Below the pieces are notes generated by a model. The model was given only the letters and a program-made list of their open reading frames with translations. It had not been told where the DNA came from and searched no databases. A stretch of DNA of 64,000 nucleotides. Origin: Candidatus Manganitrophus morganii. GTDB taxonomy: Bacteria > Nitrospirota > Nitrospiria > SBBL01 > Manganitrophaceae. Where the stretch lies: positions 558,001 through 622,000 of the forward strand of contig JAJHOH010000001.1 in assembly GCA_021651055.1 (NCBI GenBank). The letters are read 5' to 3'. Positions 1-8,597 of the stretch are shown here, piece by piece. The translations under genes were made by a program, and so were the position numbers. Position 1 is the first letter of the stretch. Each line of letters starts with the position of its first letter.

Positions 1-1
1 G

Positions 2-322
2 CATTACCACCAGGGTGAGCTGAAGAACCCGAAAGACCCCCGACGGCTCGGCTACTATGTGGAAGCGACCTACATGATCGCAGATCGCCTGATGCCGGTG
101 GTCCGTTATGATGTCTATTATCCCCGCCGGCGCGACGTGAACACCTCCGCCGATTATCAAAAGGATCTCACCGTCGGCTTCAACTACAATGTGACCCATT
201 TTCTGGTTTGGAAGGCCGATGTCCACTTTATCAAAGGCACCGCCCTTCTCGCCGCGGCGGATAACCCCACCCCCGAAGAGGAATGGCGGCTTTACGCCAC
301 CAGCATCTCTTTCCTGTTCTAA
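2..322 (+). CDS. outer-membrane porin, 3' part only
   Basis: This is the last 106 codons of a gene that begins upstream of the window; the frame is open back to base 2. The product shows alternating polar and aromatic strands (GYYVEATYMIADRLMPVVRY, then a GFNYNVTHFLVWKADVHF-type strand) and ends in Phe (SISFLF). That pattern is typical of the last beta-strands of an outer-membrane barrel recognised by the BAM machinery. The repeat style resembles phosphate-selective or OprO/P-like porins, and a PstS-like periplasmic protein follows 150 bp downstream, which fits phosphate or anion uptake. The exact porin family cannot be fixed from this fragment. Confidence 0.6.
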   Translation, partial: HYHQGELKNPKDPRRLGYYVEATYMIADRLMPVVRYDVYYPRRRDVNTSADYQKDLTVGFNYNVTHFLVWKADVHFIKGTALLAAADNPTPEEEWRLYATSISFLF

Positions 323-383
323 TCGTGGAAACGACGGCTCTACCTTTGACAGCCGAGCCTTTTTTAGATATGGTAGGGATGAT

Positions 384-441
384 TCCAGGGGTGTAAACCT
401 GGAGAGCCGGTACGGGGGAGACCGCTGAGCGGATCTCCCCC
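384..441. other. pair of hairpins between porin and PstS-like gene
   Basis: Two inverted repeats stand side by side. CCAGG/CCTGG lies at 384-402. A strong GC stem at 414-441 pairs GGGGGAGA with TCTCCCCC around an inner CCGCTGAGCGG. No T-run follows, so this is not a textbook intrinsic terminator. It may limit read-through from the porin gene or stabilise a 3' end. Confidence 0.4.
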
Positions 442-472
442 GCCATCATAAGATCGAAGGGATTGTCTTTCG

Positions 473-904
473 ATGAAAATTGTTCTTCTGGCGCTGATCA
501 TGCACCTCTTGATGATCGGCGCCGCCTCGGCGCAAGAGACCGCTTCATTCAAGATCATTGTGAATCCTACCAACGGCATCTCTTCCCTGACGAAGGAGCA
601 GATCTCGGATCTGTTCTTGAAAAAGATGACACAGTGGGAAAACGGACGGAAGGCCCTCCCGGTCGATCAGGTCACCTCCTCGCCGATCCGCGAAAAATTC
701 TCCAAAGAGATCCATGATAAATCGGTGACGGCGATCAACAGTTACTGGCGCCAGAAAATCTTCTCCGGCCGCGATGTCCCTCCTCCGGAAAAATCATCCG
801 ACGCCGACGTGCTCGCCTACATCGCGGAAAACGCCGACGCCGTCGGTTATGTCTCGGCCAATGCCCCGATCGACAAAGTCAAAGTCCTGAAGATTGCGAA
901 GTAA
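473..904 (+). CDS. small PstS-like periplasmic phosphate-binding-type protein
   Basis: The 143-residue product has a clear signal peptide (about residues 1-20, ending ASAQ). The mature part follows the pattern of the short PBP-like family related to PstS: a strand with IIVNPTNGISSL, the conserved helix start LTKEQISDLFLKK, a tryptophan in the W-x-N-G segment, and a late VGYVSANA segment. Full PstS proteins are about 300 residues or more, so this is the single-domain version often found next to porins or ABC-independent loci. It sits 150 bp behind a porin gene in the same direction. Substrate is inferred from family only. Confidence 0.65.
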   Translation: MKIVLLALIMHLLMIGAASAQETASFKIIVNPTNGISSLTKEQISDLFLKKMTQWENGRKALPVDQVTSSPIREKFSKEIHDKSVTAINSYWRQKIFSGRDVPPPEKSSDADVLAYIAENADAVGYVSANAPIDKVKVLKIAK

Positions 905-958
905 GCCCCCCTGTCCGGACAACCCCGAACGCTCCTCATACGCGATTGATCCCCGATG

Positions 959-1954
959 TTACGAGCGATCCCGCACCGCCGAGAGAAAAGCAAACGCACG
1001 CGCTTCAGACCAATAACGGACCTTCCAGGGCGAGGAACCTCCGACGAAACCGGTATGGCCGCCGGAGGATGGGAAATCGGCCGTGAGCCATTTCGACTGT
1101 TCGACGATTTTGAAGGGAAGGCACTCCCGCGGCAGGAAGGGATCGTTCTGGGCGTTGATGAGGAGGACCGGCCGGCGGATCGCATCGAGAAACTTTTTCG
1201 AGCTGGTGCTCGTCCAGTAATCGACGCCGTCCCGGAATCCGTGGACCGGCGCCGTCACCTGATTGTCGAACGCGGCGAAGGAGGCGATCCGCCGCACCTG
1301 TGCCGGATCGACCAGGCCGGGATATTGCCGTTCTTTGATCAACGCCTTCTCCTTGAGCGTTCTTAAGAAGACCTTCCCGTAAATCCGGCTGAATCCCCGA
1401 TCGATATTCCGCGCCGCCTCGGCGAGGTCGAACGGCACCGAGATCGCCGCCGCTCCCCGGACCGGATCGGGGGCCTTCTCCCCCTGCTCGCCGAGCCATT
1501 TCAGAAGGACATTCCCCCCCAATGAAAACCCGATCAGGAAAAAGGGAGAGCCCGGAAAGCGTTCGATCAGCCGCCGGACGACCCAATCGATATCGGTCGT
1601 CTCCCCCGAATGGTAAAACCGCCGCTGCCTGTTGATCTCCCCGCTGCACGACCGGAAGTTGAGCGCCGCCCCCCGCCAGCCGAGCCGGTGCGCCTCCCGG
1701 AGCATGCCGAGAATATACTTCGCGCGGGAGGAACCTTCCAGCCCATGGAGGCACAAGACGGTCGGAACCGGCCCGACGCCCTCTTTCTCCGGATCGGAAT
1801 CGAAGAAGTCGAGGTCGAGAAAGTCATCATCGGGGGTCTCCCACCGCTCCCGGCGGAGGGTGACGGTCGGAATCTCCCCATAGAGCCGCCGCCAGACGGT
1901 CTGCAAGTGCGGCCCCGGACACCACCAGGCTGGATGAAAGTCGTTCATTTGCAT
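959..1954 (-). CDS. YheT-family alpha/beta hydrolase
   Basis: About 331 residues of the YheT/YMC0 alpha/beta-hydrolase family. The N-terminal WWCPGPHLQTVWRRL segment is the family signature. LCLHGLEGSS supplies the oxyanion-hole HG motif, and GFSLGGNVLLKWLGE carries the nucleophile elbow G-x-S-x-G. A late PFLPRECLPF and SGGHTGFVGG supply the acid region and catalytic His. Starts are possible at 1969 (TTG), 1954 and 1948 (ATG), none with a strong ribosome-binding site; ATG 1954 is chosen provisionally. The physiological substrate of the family is unknown. It is transcribed convergently with the PstS-like gene. Confidence 0.85.
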   Translation of the reverse strand: MQMNDFHPAWWCPGPHLQTVWRRLYGEIPTVTLRRERWETPDDDFLDLDFFDSDPEKEGVGPVPTVLCLHGLEGSSRAKYILGMLREAHRLGWRGAALNFRSCSGEINRQRRFYHSGETTDIDWVVRRLIERFPGSPFFLIGFSLGGNVLLKWLGEQGEKAPDPVRGAAAISVPFDLAEAARNIDRGFSRIYGKVFLRTLKEKALIKERQYPGLVDPAQVRRIASFAAFDNQVTAPVHGFRDGVDYWTSTSSKKFLDAIRRPVLLINAQNDPFLPRECLPFKIVEQSKWLTADFPSSGGHTGFVGGSSPWKVRYWSEARAFAFLSAVRDRS

Positions 1955-2006
1955 CACGATACTACTCAAGTGCTAAATTCGGAGTGTAAAGTTGAAAAGA
2001 AAATCG

Positions 2007-2628
2007 TTGGAATGGGGCTCTTCGCCCCAAGCCCCCACCGCGGGGGTTGCTTGCCCAACCGTTTATTTGATGTGGGGCCGGCGCTGGAAGAAGACGATGG
2101 GTTTTCGACCTTCACACCAGGTGCGCCATGCCCCACACCCTTCGGCTTCCTAAGGGCACCGGGGTTTCACCCCTGGACCCCCATACCGGTCAGAACTCGC
2201 ACCACCACGGGAGGACACCGTGGATGGTGCTTCAGACAGCTGACCTTGTAGGGTAGGTGAGACGATTTGATTTATAGTGGGCCTCTGCGTCCTCGCTCCA
2301 CCCATCCCCCAGTGGGTCCCTTGCGCTGCGGGCACAGTGGCCCACAGAACACAAAGCTGATTAAAACCAATAAAATAAAATAGCAAAGAGCCTGCGCGTC
2401 GTGGGCGTTCTGTGCCCCCCATTCTCCTGCGTTCTTCTGTCCAGACGTTTTATCGACCAAATCAGGTCACCATTGTTTGAAGCACAATCCACGGTGCTCT
2501 TCCGTGCGTTGTGCGAGTTGTGACCGTGGGGGGAGCAGGGGGGGCTTGCCCCTCCGCTGCCCGGGGAAGCCGGAGGGGCCGTGGCAATACGGCCCCACGG
2601 TGGGGCTTGGGGCAACGCCCCATTCCAA
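2007..2628. repeat. long imperfect inverted repeat in a gene-free segment
   Basis: No gene is seen between 1970 and 2731. The segment is organised as two inverted arms, about 2007-2247 and 2464-2628, around a centre of about 215 bp. The outer ends match (TTGGAATGGGGC against its complement GCCCCATTCCAA). So do inner blocks, for example GTGGATGGTGCTTCAGACA near 2219 against the complement of TTGTTTGAAGCACAATCCAC at about 2474. The left arm is roughly 75 bp longer. It could be a non-autonomous element (MITE-like) or two dispersed repeats in opposite orientation. No transposase is present. Confidence 0.6.
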
Positions 2629-2731
2629 TGCTCTTGATTCGGTCGGCAACTCCAAGTGAGACACGATGGCCGATCAAAACCTCGTTGCAATTTAAGGGTG
2701 CCTCCATTATGATGATTGTTTCGGAGGTTGT

Positions 2732-3358
2732 ATGAAGGGGCATTTTATCACATTCGAAGGGGTCGAAGGGAGCGGGAAAACCACACAAATGGCGATCCTC
2801 GGCCACGCCCTCGAAACACGAGGATACCCCGTCGTTCGAACGCGCGAGCCGGGCGGCACCAAGATCGGCGATGCCATCCGCTCGCTCATTCTCGACTCTA
2901 AAAATCAGATGATGGACGCCAAAACGGAGTTCTTGCTCTACCTCGCCAGCCGCGCGCAGCATCTGAAAGAGGTGATCCTCCCCGCACTGGCGGAGGGGAA
3001 AATCGTTCTCTGCGACCGGTTCGCCGACGCCACCTATGCCTACCAGGGATACGGCCGGGGCCTTTCCAAGCGGGAGATCGAGCTGATCGGCCGCTTCGTC
3101 ACGGGGGGGCTCTCCCCCGATCTGACCCTGCTGCTCGATATCGATGTCAAAAAAGGTCTCGCCCGATTGAAGGGACGAAAGGAAATCAACCGGCTCGACC
3201 AGGAAGCGCTTCAGTTTCATGAAGCGGTCCGAAAGGGCTATCTTAATCTGGCCAAAAAAAACTCGCGCCGCATCCGGGTGATCCGGACCGACGCCGGTGT
3301 CGAAGAGATCGCAAAAAAAATTAAGGAGGCGGTGGATGACTATTTCCGGGTCCCCTGA
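2732..3358 (+). CDS. tmk: thymidylate kinase
   Basis: The 208-residue enzyme phosphorylates dTMP to dTDP with ATP in the cytoplasm for DNA synthesis. The P-loop GVEGSGKTT lies at residues 9-17, followed by the TREPGG dTMP-binding motif, the CDRFADATYAYQG motif with the catalytic DR pair, and a lid segment near residues 145-155. Length is normal. A GGAGG ribosome site lies just before ATG 2732. It overlaps holB by 23 bp, so it is translationally coupled in a tmk-holB-metG operon. Sequence just upstream is the repeat-rich gene-free segment. Confidence 0.95.
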   Translation: MKGHFITFEGVEGSGKTTQMAILGHALETRGYPVVRTREPGGTKIGDAIRSLILDSKNQMMDAKTEFLLYLASRAQHLKEVILPALAEGKIVLCDRFADATYAYQGYGRGLSKREIELIGRFVTGGLSPDLTLLLDIDVKKGLARLKGRKEINRLDQEALQFHEAVRKGYLNLAKKNSRRIRVIRTDAGVEEIAKKIKEAVDDYFRVP

Positions 3359-4424
3359 CAAGCCCGCTTTTCAGGGTGGCTTTCGTGATATTATCGGGCA
3401 CCCGCGGGCGCTCGATATTCTGCAATCAATGCTCCTCTCCGAGGAGATCCCCCATGCCCTCCTCTTTATGGGGGAGGCGGGGATCGGCAAACGCACCGTC
3501 GCCCTCACCTTCGCGCAGACGCTCCTCTGCCACGAGCGCCGGATGCCGGAGGGGGAATCGGAAGGGTGGATCGAGCCGTGCAATCGATGCCTCTCCTGCC
3601 AGAAATTCGCCGCGCAGAACCATCCCGATTTGACGATCATCGAACCGGAAGGAGCCTCGATTAAGATCGAGCAGGTCCGCACCCTGCAGGATAAAATCAT
3701 TTACAAGCCGCTCGACGGGCCGAAGCGGATCGTGATCATCGACCCGGCCGACAAGATGAACGCCGCGGCGGCCAATGGCCTTTTGAAAACCTTGGAAGAG
3801 CCGCCGAGCCATGCCATCCTGATCTTGGTCACCTCAAAACCTTTTTCCCTTCCGGAGACGATCCTCTCCCGCTGCCAAAAAATTTCCTTCTATCCCCTCT
3901 CCCTCTCGCAGGTGGAGAGCCTTCTCACCGAGCGGAAAGGATGCTCGACGCAGGAAGCCCGGTTGATCGCTTCCCTCACCGGCGGCGATCTGGGGGAAGC
4001 GCTCTCGCTGGAGATCGAAGGGGCGCGGGAGCTCGAAGCGGCGCTCTACACCCTCGTCTCCGAGACGACCCTCAACGATTATGACGCGCTCTTCGATGCC
4101 GCCACCGCCCATTCCCGGGATGAAGAGATGATGGCCCAGTCTCTGCACTATCTCTCCGCCTGGTTCCGCGATGTCCTGGTGTTGCAATCGGTCCCCAATC
4201 CGGAAGTGCTCGATCCCTCCTGGCTCGTCTACAGCTGGCGGCATGAGGAGATCCGGCGATGGGCAACGCGGATGAATTCACACGAAGTCGGATCGTTCCT
4301 GGCCGACATTCAAGAGATTTACCAGGCACAGGTCCGCAACGTCAACCGCCAGCTCGCCCTCGAAACCCTCCTGATGCAATTAAGAGACAAAGTGCTGAGC
4401 CAAAAACAGAAGGCCTCCGGATGA
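3336..4424 (+). CDS. holB: DNA polymerase III delta' subunit
   Basis: The 362-residue clamp-loader subunit of the DNA polymerase III holoenzyme. It has an AAA+ fold with Walker A-like GEAGIGKRTVAL, a zinc module built from LLCHER, CNRC and LSC cysteines, and the SRC sensor motif in TILSRCQKISF. It begins FRDIIGHPRALDIL as is normal for delta'. The start at 3336 is chosen because AAGGAGG lies six bases upstream and gives the natural N-terminus. It begins inside the tmk end and its stop codon overlaps the metG start (ATGA), which indicates one operon. Confidence 0.93.
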   Translation: MTISGSPDKPAFQGGFRDIIGHPRALDILQSMLLSEEIPHALLFMGEAGIGKRTVALTFAQTLLCHERRMPEGESEGWIEPCNRCLSCQKFAAQNHPDLTIIEPEGASIKIEQVRTLQDKIIYKPLDGPKRIVIIDPADKMNAAAANGLLKTLEEPPSHAILILVTSKPFSLPETILSRCQKISFYPLSLSQVESLLTERKGCSTQEARLIASLTGGDLGEALSLEIEGARELEAALYTLVSETTLNDYDALFDAATAHSRDEEMMAQSLHYLSAWFRDVLVLQSVPNPEVLDPSWLVYSWRHEEIRRWATRMNSHEVGSFLADIQEIYQAQVRNVNRQLALETLLMQLRDKVLSQKQKASG

Positions 4425-6397
4425 CCTCGAAAGAAAAGTTCTACCTGACCACTCCGATCTATTATGTGAACGATGAGCCGCACATCGGCCATGCCTACAC
4501 CACGATCGCCGCCGACGTCCTCGCCCGCTACCACCGGCTGCTTCGGCGCGAGGTTTTCTTTCTCACCGGCACCGACGAGCATGGCCAAAAGGTGGCGCAG
4601 GCCGCGGCGAAGCGGAACGTCCCCCCGCAGCAGCATGCCGACGAGACGGTGGTTCGCTTTCAGGCGCTCTGGAAGAAGCTCGGCATCTCCAACGACGATT
4701 TCGTCCGGACGACACAGGAGCGGCACAAGCGGGTCGTTCAGACCGTTCTGAAAGAGCTGAAGGAGAAGGAAGAGCTCTACACCGACAGCTACGAAGGATG
4801 GTACTGTCTCCCCGACGAGCGGTTCTGGACCGAGAAAGATCTGGTCGACGGGAAGTGTCCCGACTGCGGCCGGCCGGTGGAGCATCTTTCGGAGCAGAAC
4901 TACTTCTTCAAAATGAGCCAATACCAAGGCCGCCTTCAGCAATATATCCGTGACAACCCCACCTTCATTCAGCCGGAGAGCCGGCGGAACGAGGTCTTGG
5001 GATTTTTGGAGAAGCCGCTCGGCGATCTCTGCATCTCCCGTCCCAAGAGCCGCTTGCCGTGGGGGATCGAATTTCCGTTCGCTCCCGATTATGTGACCTA
5101 TGTCTGGCTCGATGCGCTGGTCAACTACATCTCGATCCCCGGCTACGCCACCGATCCGGCCCGTTTTCAAAAATGGTGGCCGGCCGATCTTCATCTGGTC
5201 GGCAAAGATATTCTGACAACGCATGCCGTCTACTGGTCGACGATCCTGATGGCGCTCGGCCTCCCTCTTCCCAAAACGCTTTTTGCGCATGGCTGGTGGA
5301 CACTCAATGGTCAGAAGATGTCGAAGAGCCTGGGGAATGTCGTCCATCCCGGCGAGGTGATCGACCGTTACGGCGTCGATCCCTTCCGCTATTTTCTTTT
5401 CCGGGAGGTCCCCTTCGGGCAGGACGGCGACTTCTCCGAAACGGCGCTGATCAACCGGATCAACAGCGATCTGGCGAACGACCTCGGCAATCTCCTCTCG
5501 CGGACATTGACGATGCTGGAGCGCTACACCGGCGGCCGCACCCCCCCCGCGCACGAGGGGAAGCAGCCGGAAGATCTCGATCTGCGGCGAAAGATGGAGG
5601 CGCTGCCGGCGCGGGTCGATGTCCTGCTCGGAAAGCTGGAATTTCAGAAAGTGTTGATCGAGATTTGGGATGCGGTCAATCAGGCGAACCGGTATATCGA
5701 GGGGGCGGCACCCTGGGTCCTGGCGAAAGATCCCGCGAAGGCGGAGCGGTTGCAGACGGTCCTCTATTACACGACCGAGGCGCTCCGGATCGTCACCCTC
5801 TTCGTCTCCCCGTTTATGCCGGCCACGGCGTTGGAGATGGCGCGGCAGATGGGACTCCCCTCTCTCTTCGAAGGGATCTCACTGAAGGAGGCGGCGCAAT
5901 GGGGCCGGTTGCCCGCCGAGAGGCCGATCGCCAAGGGAAAGTCGCTCTTCCCACGCATCGAAAAAAAGACGGAGAAGACATTGGAAAAAGAACCGACCGC
6001 CGCTGCTCCCACCCCCACTGAAAAAGCCCCTGCCGAAAAAAAGAGCGCTCCAGCCGCCCCGGCCGGTTTTAAACCCGCCATTGCCTACGACGACTTCGCC
6101 AAGATCGATCTGCGTGTGGCGGTGATTCTCGCCGCCGAGAAGGTCCCCGGATCGAAGAAGCTCCTCAAGCTGCGCGTCACGCTCGGCTCGGAAGAGCGGC
6201 AGGTGGTCGCCGGCATCGGGACGAAGTATGCGCCGGAGGCGCTGATCGGAAAGCGGATCGTGCTGGTTGCGAATCTTCAGCCGGCGAAGATCATGGGGGT
6301 GGAGTCGCAGGGGATGCTTTTGGCGGCGGGGGCCGAAGAAGTTCTGGAACTTGCCACCTTTCTCGAAGAGATCCCGCCGGGGACTCGGATTAAGTAA
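4421..6397 (+). CDS. metG: methionyl-tRNA synthetase with C-terminal tRNA-binding domain
   Basis: The 658-residue class I synthetase charges tRNA-Met. The HIGH motif appears as HIGHAYT near residue 21 and the KMSKS loop as KMSKSLGNV near residue 301. A CPDCG half of a zinc knuckle lies near 147, with CLPDE before it. The anticodon-binding domain follows, then a low-complexity K/A/P linker at roughly 520-550 and a C-terminal EMAP-II-like tRNA-binding domain (KIDLRVAVILAAEKVPGSKKL). Start ATG 4421 overlaps the holB stop. Nothing is missing. Confidence 0.96.
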   Translation: MTSKEKFYLTTPIYYVNDEPHIGHAYTTIAADVLARYHRLLRREVFFLTGTDEHGQKVAQAAAKRNVPPQQHADETVVRFQALWKKLGISNDDFVRTTQERHKRVVQTVLKELKEKEELYTDSYEGWYCLPDERFWTEKDLVDGKCPDCGRPVEHLSEQNYFFKMSQYQGRLQQYIRDNPTFIQPESRRNEVLGFLEKPLGDLCISRPKSRLPWGIEFPFAPDYVTYVWLDALVNYISIPGYATDPARFQKWWPADLHLVGKDILTTHAVYWSTILMALGLPLPKTLFAHGWWTLNGQKMSKSLGNVVHPGEVIDRYGVDPFRYFLFREVPFGQDGDFSETALINRINSDLANDLGNLLSRTLTMLERYTGGRTPPAHEGKQPEDLDLRRKMEALPARVDVLLGKLEFQKVLIEIWDAVNQANRYIEGAAPWVLAKDPAKAERLQTVLYYTTEALRIVTLFVSPFMPATALEMARQMGLPSLFEGISLKEAAQWGRLPAERPIAKGKSLFPRIEKKTEKTLEKEPTAAAPTPTEKAPAEKKSAPAAPAGFKPAIAYDDFAKIDLRVAVILAAEKVPGSKKLLKLRVTLGSEERQVVAGIGTKYAPEALIGKRIVLVANLQPAKIMGVESQGMLLAAGAEEVLELATFLEEIPPGTRIK

Positions 6398-6498
6398 GAC
6401 ATTCAGAGGTTCAGGACTATCTCTGTCCGCTTTCCGTTAGACCGTTTTCTAACATCCTAATCACGAAACATCATCTAATCCCACTCGAAAATAAGTCG

Positions 6499-6527
6499 TT
6501 GACATTAAGGGCAAACTATCTTATACA
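6499..6527 (+). promoter_or_regulatory. near-consensus sigma-70 promoter
   Basis: TTGACA at 6499-6504, a 17-bp spacer and TATACA at 6522-6527 form an almost perfect vegetative promoter. Transcription would start near 6534, about 45 bp before the gene at 6581. Such a strong promoter separates the AT-richer islet from the metG operon. A GGGCAAAC string in the spacer resembles a c-di-GMP riboswitch core but would not be transcribed. Confidence 0.65.
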
Positions 6528-6580
6528 GGAAAGCCAGGCGCAAAGACGCCTTTTAGGACTCTACTACACCATTCGGTAGC

Positions 6581-7489
6581 ATGATACACAACATGTTATT
6601 CTCTGATCTATTTAACGTTTTTTCGAGACGGCCAGCCACGCAACCTGCGAGGCCGAAGCCTCTTACGGAGTCGTTCCGTAATAGGATTTTTATGCGTTGC
6701 AGAGATCTCTTTGGCAACGGCCAAACTTTCTGGACCGAGATTCATTTAAAACTTGCTTACCTTCATGGTCGTCTGCGCTTATCAAACACGGATAGCCACT
6801 CTGAATTAGAGGATGTGCTTCAGTTTCTTGAAAATTGTGCTGACACTCATTTCCTGGATTTCCTGGAGTACATCTTCCGCACCCAAGCATATTTCCATGC
6901 CTCAAATCGTGCCAACCTAGTCGATGATATTAACGAGTTCTTTCGACAGGACGACTTACCGTACGCACTCACGGACTTCGTGTATACGAAAGGAATCGAA
7001 ACCCAGTTCGGTCAAGAATACTCGACCATCACGTTAACAGGCTATCCGCAGGTGATCCGAAAGGACTCAGAGGTTCTAGATCGTGGTGCGATACAACCCA
7101 CTCTTCAACTACTTCGTGAACCGGACTTCATGGCAGCAAACAAAGAGTTCTTAGAGGCTCTAGAGGATTTCCGCAAGGCCGACTACGGCGACTGTCTCAC
7201 AAAATGCGGAAGTGCCTTCGAAAGCGTGCTCAAGGTTATATGTGCTCGTAAGAAGTGGCCGCATAACCCAACGGATACGGCATCGCCGCTCCTAAAAACA
7301 GTCATCAGTAAATCGGGGCTCGAGTCATTCTTCGAACAGCCTCTTATTCTAGTAGCTACGCTGCGAAACAAACTAAGCAAGTCTCACGGGGCGGGACAGG
7401 AGGCTCGCGATGTCACGGAAGCAAAGGCCGAGTACACCATTAACGCCACAGCCGCTGCGATTCTGCTATTAGTGAAGGAGGCTGGCTAA
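6581..7489 (+). CDS. HEPN-type, abortive-infection-like protein
   Basis: The 302-residue product resembles the STM4504/CBY_0614 type: an N-terminal DLFNVFSRR segment, a helical middle, and a C-terminal domain of the Abi-C/HEPN kind. In the latter, DYGDCLTKCGSAFESVLKVIC forms the first helix and TLRNKLSKSHG carries an R-x6-H motif (Arg262, His269). R-x4-6-H is the known catalytic motif of HEPN ribonucleases. No toxin activity is shown; family membership is by pattern. Base composition is lower in GC than the flanking genes. It has its own strong promoter and is followed after about 70 bp by a membrane coiled-coil gene, which suggests an acquired two-gene unit. Confidence 0.55.
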   Translation: MIHNMLFSDLFNVFSRRPATQPARPKPLTESFRNRIFMRCRDLFGNGQTFWTEIHLKLAYLHGRLRLSNTDSHSELEDVLQFLENCADTHFLDFLEYIFRTQAYFHASNRANLVDDINEFFRQDDLPYALTDFVYTKGIETQFGQEYSTITLTGYPQVIRKDSEVLDRGAIQPTLQLLREPDFMAANKEFLEALEDFRKADYGDCLTKCGSAFESVLKVICARKKWPHNPTDTASPLLKTVISKSGLESFFEQPLILVATLRNKLSKSHGAGQEARDVTEAKAEYTINATAAAILLLVKEAG

Positions 7490-7562
7490 GCTATGGAACC
7501 ACATCACTATAGTTCGAAGTTCCCTGTTTTTGTCAGATAATGCGAGCCAAGGTGAAATGCGT

Positions 7563-8324
7563 ATGTGGCCACAATTAAAAACCGCAGTTTTTTTATATGA
7601 TATAGCTAATATTGGTCTTATTATTAGTCTTGTAATCGGCGTTATTTCTACGGGTTTAGTAGTCTGGATGGGAAATGTAAAAGAAGAATATTTGGATCGT
7701 GAACTCGCGTATTCTCGTGAGAGAACTGCATCTCTCGAAAAACAAGCTGGCGAATCACAAACAGCTATAGAGCAAGCAAAGGCTGATGTAGCTAAAGCAT
7801 ATGCGCGAAGTGATGAAGCAAAGGCTGAATCTGCAAAATCTTTTGAGCGTGCTACTGAGGCGCAAAGGCACTTAGCAGAATCAAATGAACGAGCTGCACA
7901 AGCCGAACAAAAAGCAGCTGAAGCGAAGCTGGCATTGGAAAGATTTAAAGCACCTCGTGTTTTAAGCCAACAAGAACAGCAACTCATAGTTTCCATAGCA
8001 AGCAAATTTACTGGACAGGAATACACAGTAACGACATTCTGGGATATTAATGAAGCATTGGCCTTTAGTAACCAACTGCACAATACACTTCTGACAGCAG
8101 GCTGGAAGTTTATCCCACCTGGTGAAGGCGGCTCTTTTTTATTGGGTAGCATGATTGGTGTGCAAGTATGGATGCATCCTGACGCCGATCCCTCGGTTAA
8201 GGATGCCGTGAACGCACTTCTCTCGGTTCTATCAGAAATAGGGCAGCCTTCCATATTGAAGTTGGAAAATCCCAAAAACACTAAGAACAATAAAATACAT
8301 TTAAATATTGGCACAAAATTCTGA
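7563..8324 (+). CDS. single-pass membrane protein with coiled coil, function unknown
   Basis: About 253 residues. One transmembrane segment (about residues 12-35, IANIGLIISLVIGVISTGLVVW) is followed by a long Ala/Glu/Lys-rich coiled coil (about 40-140). A compact C-terminal domain (about 145-253) ends IHLNIGTKF, a tail I associate with a recurrent family of membrane coiled-coil proteins without assigned function. ATG 7563 is preferred because AAGGTGA lies seven bases upstream; TTG 7530 and ATG 7557 are alternatives. It is AT-richer than its surroundings. The architecture would suit a membrane-anchored sensor or partner of the upstream HEPN-type protein, which is inference. Confidence 0.6.
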   Translation: MWPQLKTAVFLYDIANIGLIISLVIGVISTGLVVWMGNVKEEYLDRELAYSRERTASLEKQAGESQTAIEQAKADVAKAYARSDEAKAESAKSFERATEAQRHLAESNERAAQAEQKAAEAKLALERFKAPRVLSQQEQQLIVSIASKFTGQEYTVTTFWDINEALAFSNQLHNTLLTAGWKFIPPGEGGSFLLGSMIGVQVWMHPDADPSVKDAVNALLSVLSEIGQPSILKLENPKNTKNNKIHLNIGTKF

Positions 8325-8394
8325 AACGAAAAAATATTGCGATAGCAATTCTTTCTTCATCAGGATAGGGGCATCTCCTTCATCCTCGAAACCC

Positions 8395-8530
8395 GGAACC
8401 GAATTCCGGAATTCCGGGGACACCATACTTAATTCTTGACTCACCTTAAGGTAGAGGTATACCCTCCCGCTATGGCCAGACTAGCACGGGTGACCGCACC
8501 CGGTCTCCCCACCATATCACCCAACGCAGC
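8395..8530 (+). pseudogene. relic of a RAYT (REP-associated tyrosine transposase) gene start
   Basis: An ATG at 8472 opens a frame reading MARLARVTAPGLP. This is the characteristic beginning of RAYT/IS200-like transposases, which normally continue HHITQRGN. One C is missing in the CTCCCC run, and after the shift the HHITQR codons can still be read. Nothing of the rest of the gene remains. Upstream lie TTGACT-16 bp-TATACC, which would be its promoter, and the CCGGGGACACCATACTT sequence seen again at 10016 and, decayed, at about 18818. Confidence 0.6.
8411..8439 (+). repeat. 29-bp direct repeat, copy 1
   Basis: ATTCCGGGGACACCATACTT plus nine more bases. The same 29 bp with one mismatch recurs at 10013-10041, so the S41-family gene is bracketed by direct copies. 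A decayed third copy lies near 18812. It is the upstream part of a RAYT unit. Confidence 0.7.
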
Positions 8531-8597
8531 AGCCGTCGAAAATAAACACTTTAAGAGTGAGGATGATCTAGCCACACGGCAAGATAGTGAGTCACAA

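Noticed and set aside
6505-6580. Riboswitch-like GGGCAAAC ... CGCAAAG string before the HEPN-type gene
   Set aside because: It resembles the c-di-GMP aptamer core, but the GGGCAAAC part lies in the spacer of a strong promoter and would not be transcribed; the stem between the two parts does not pair.
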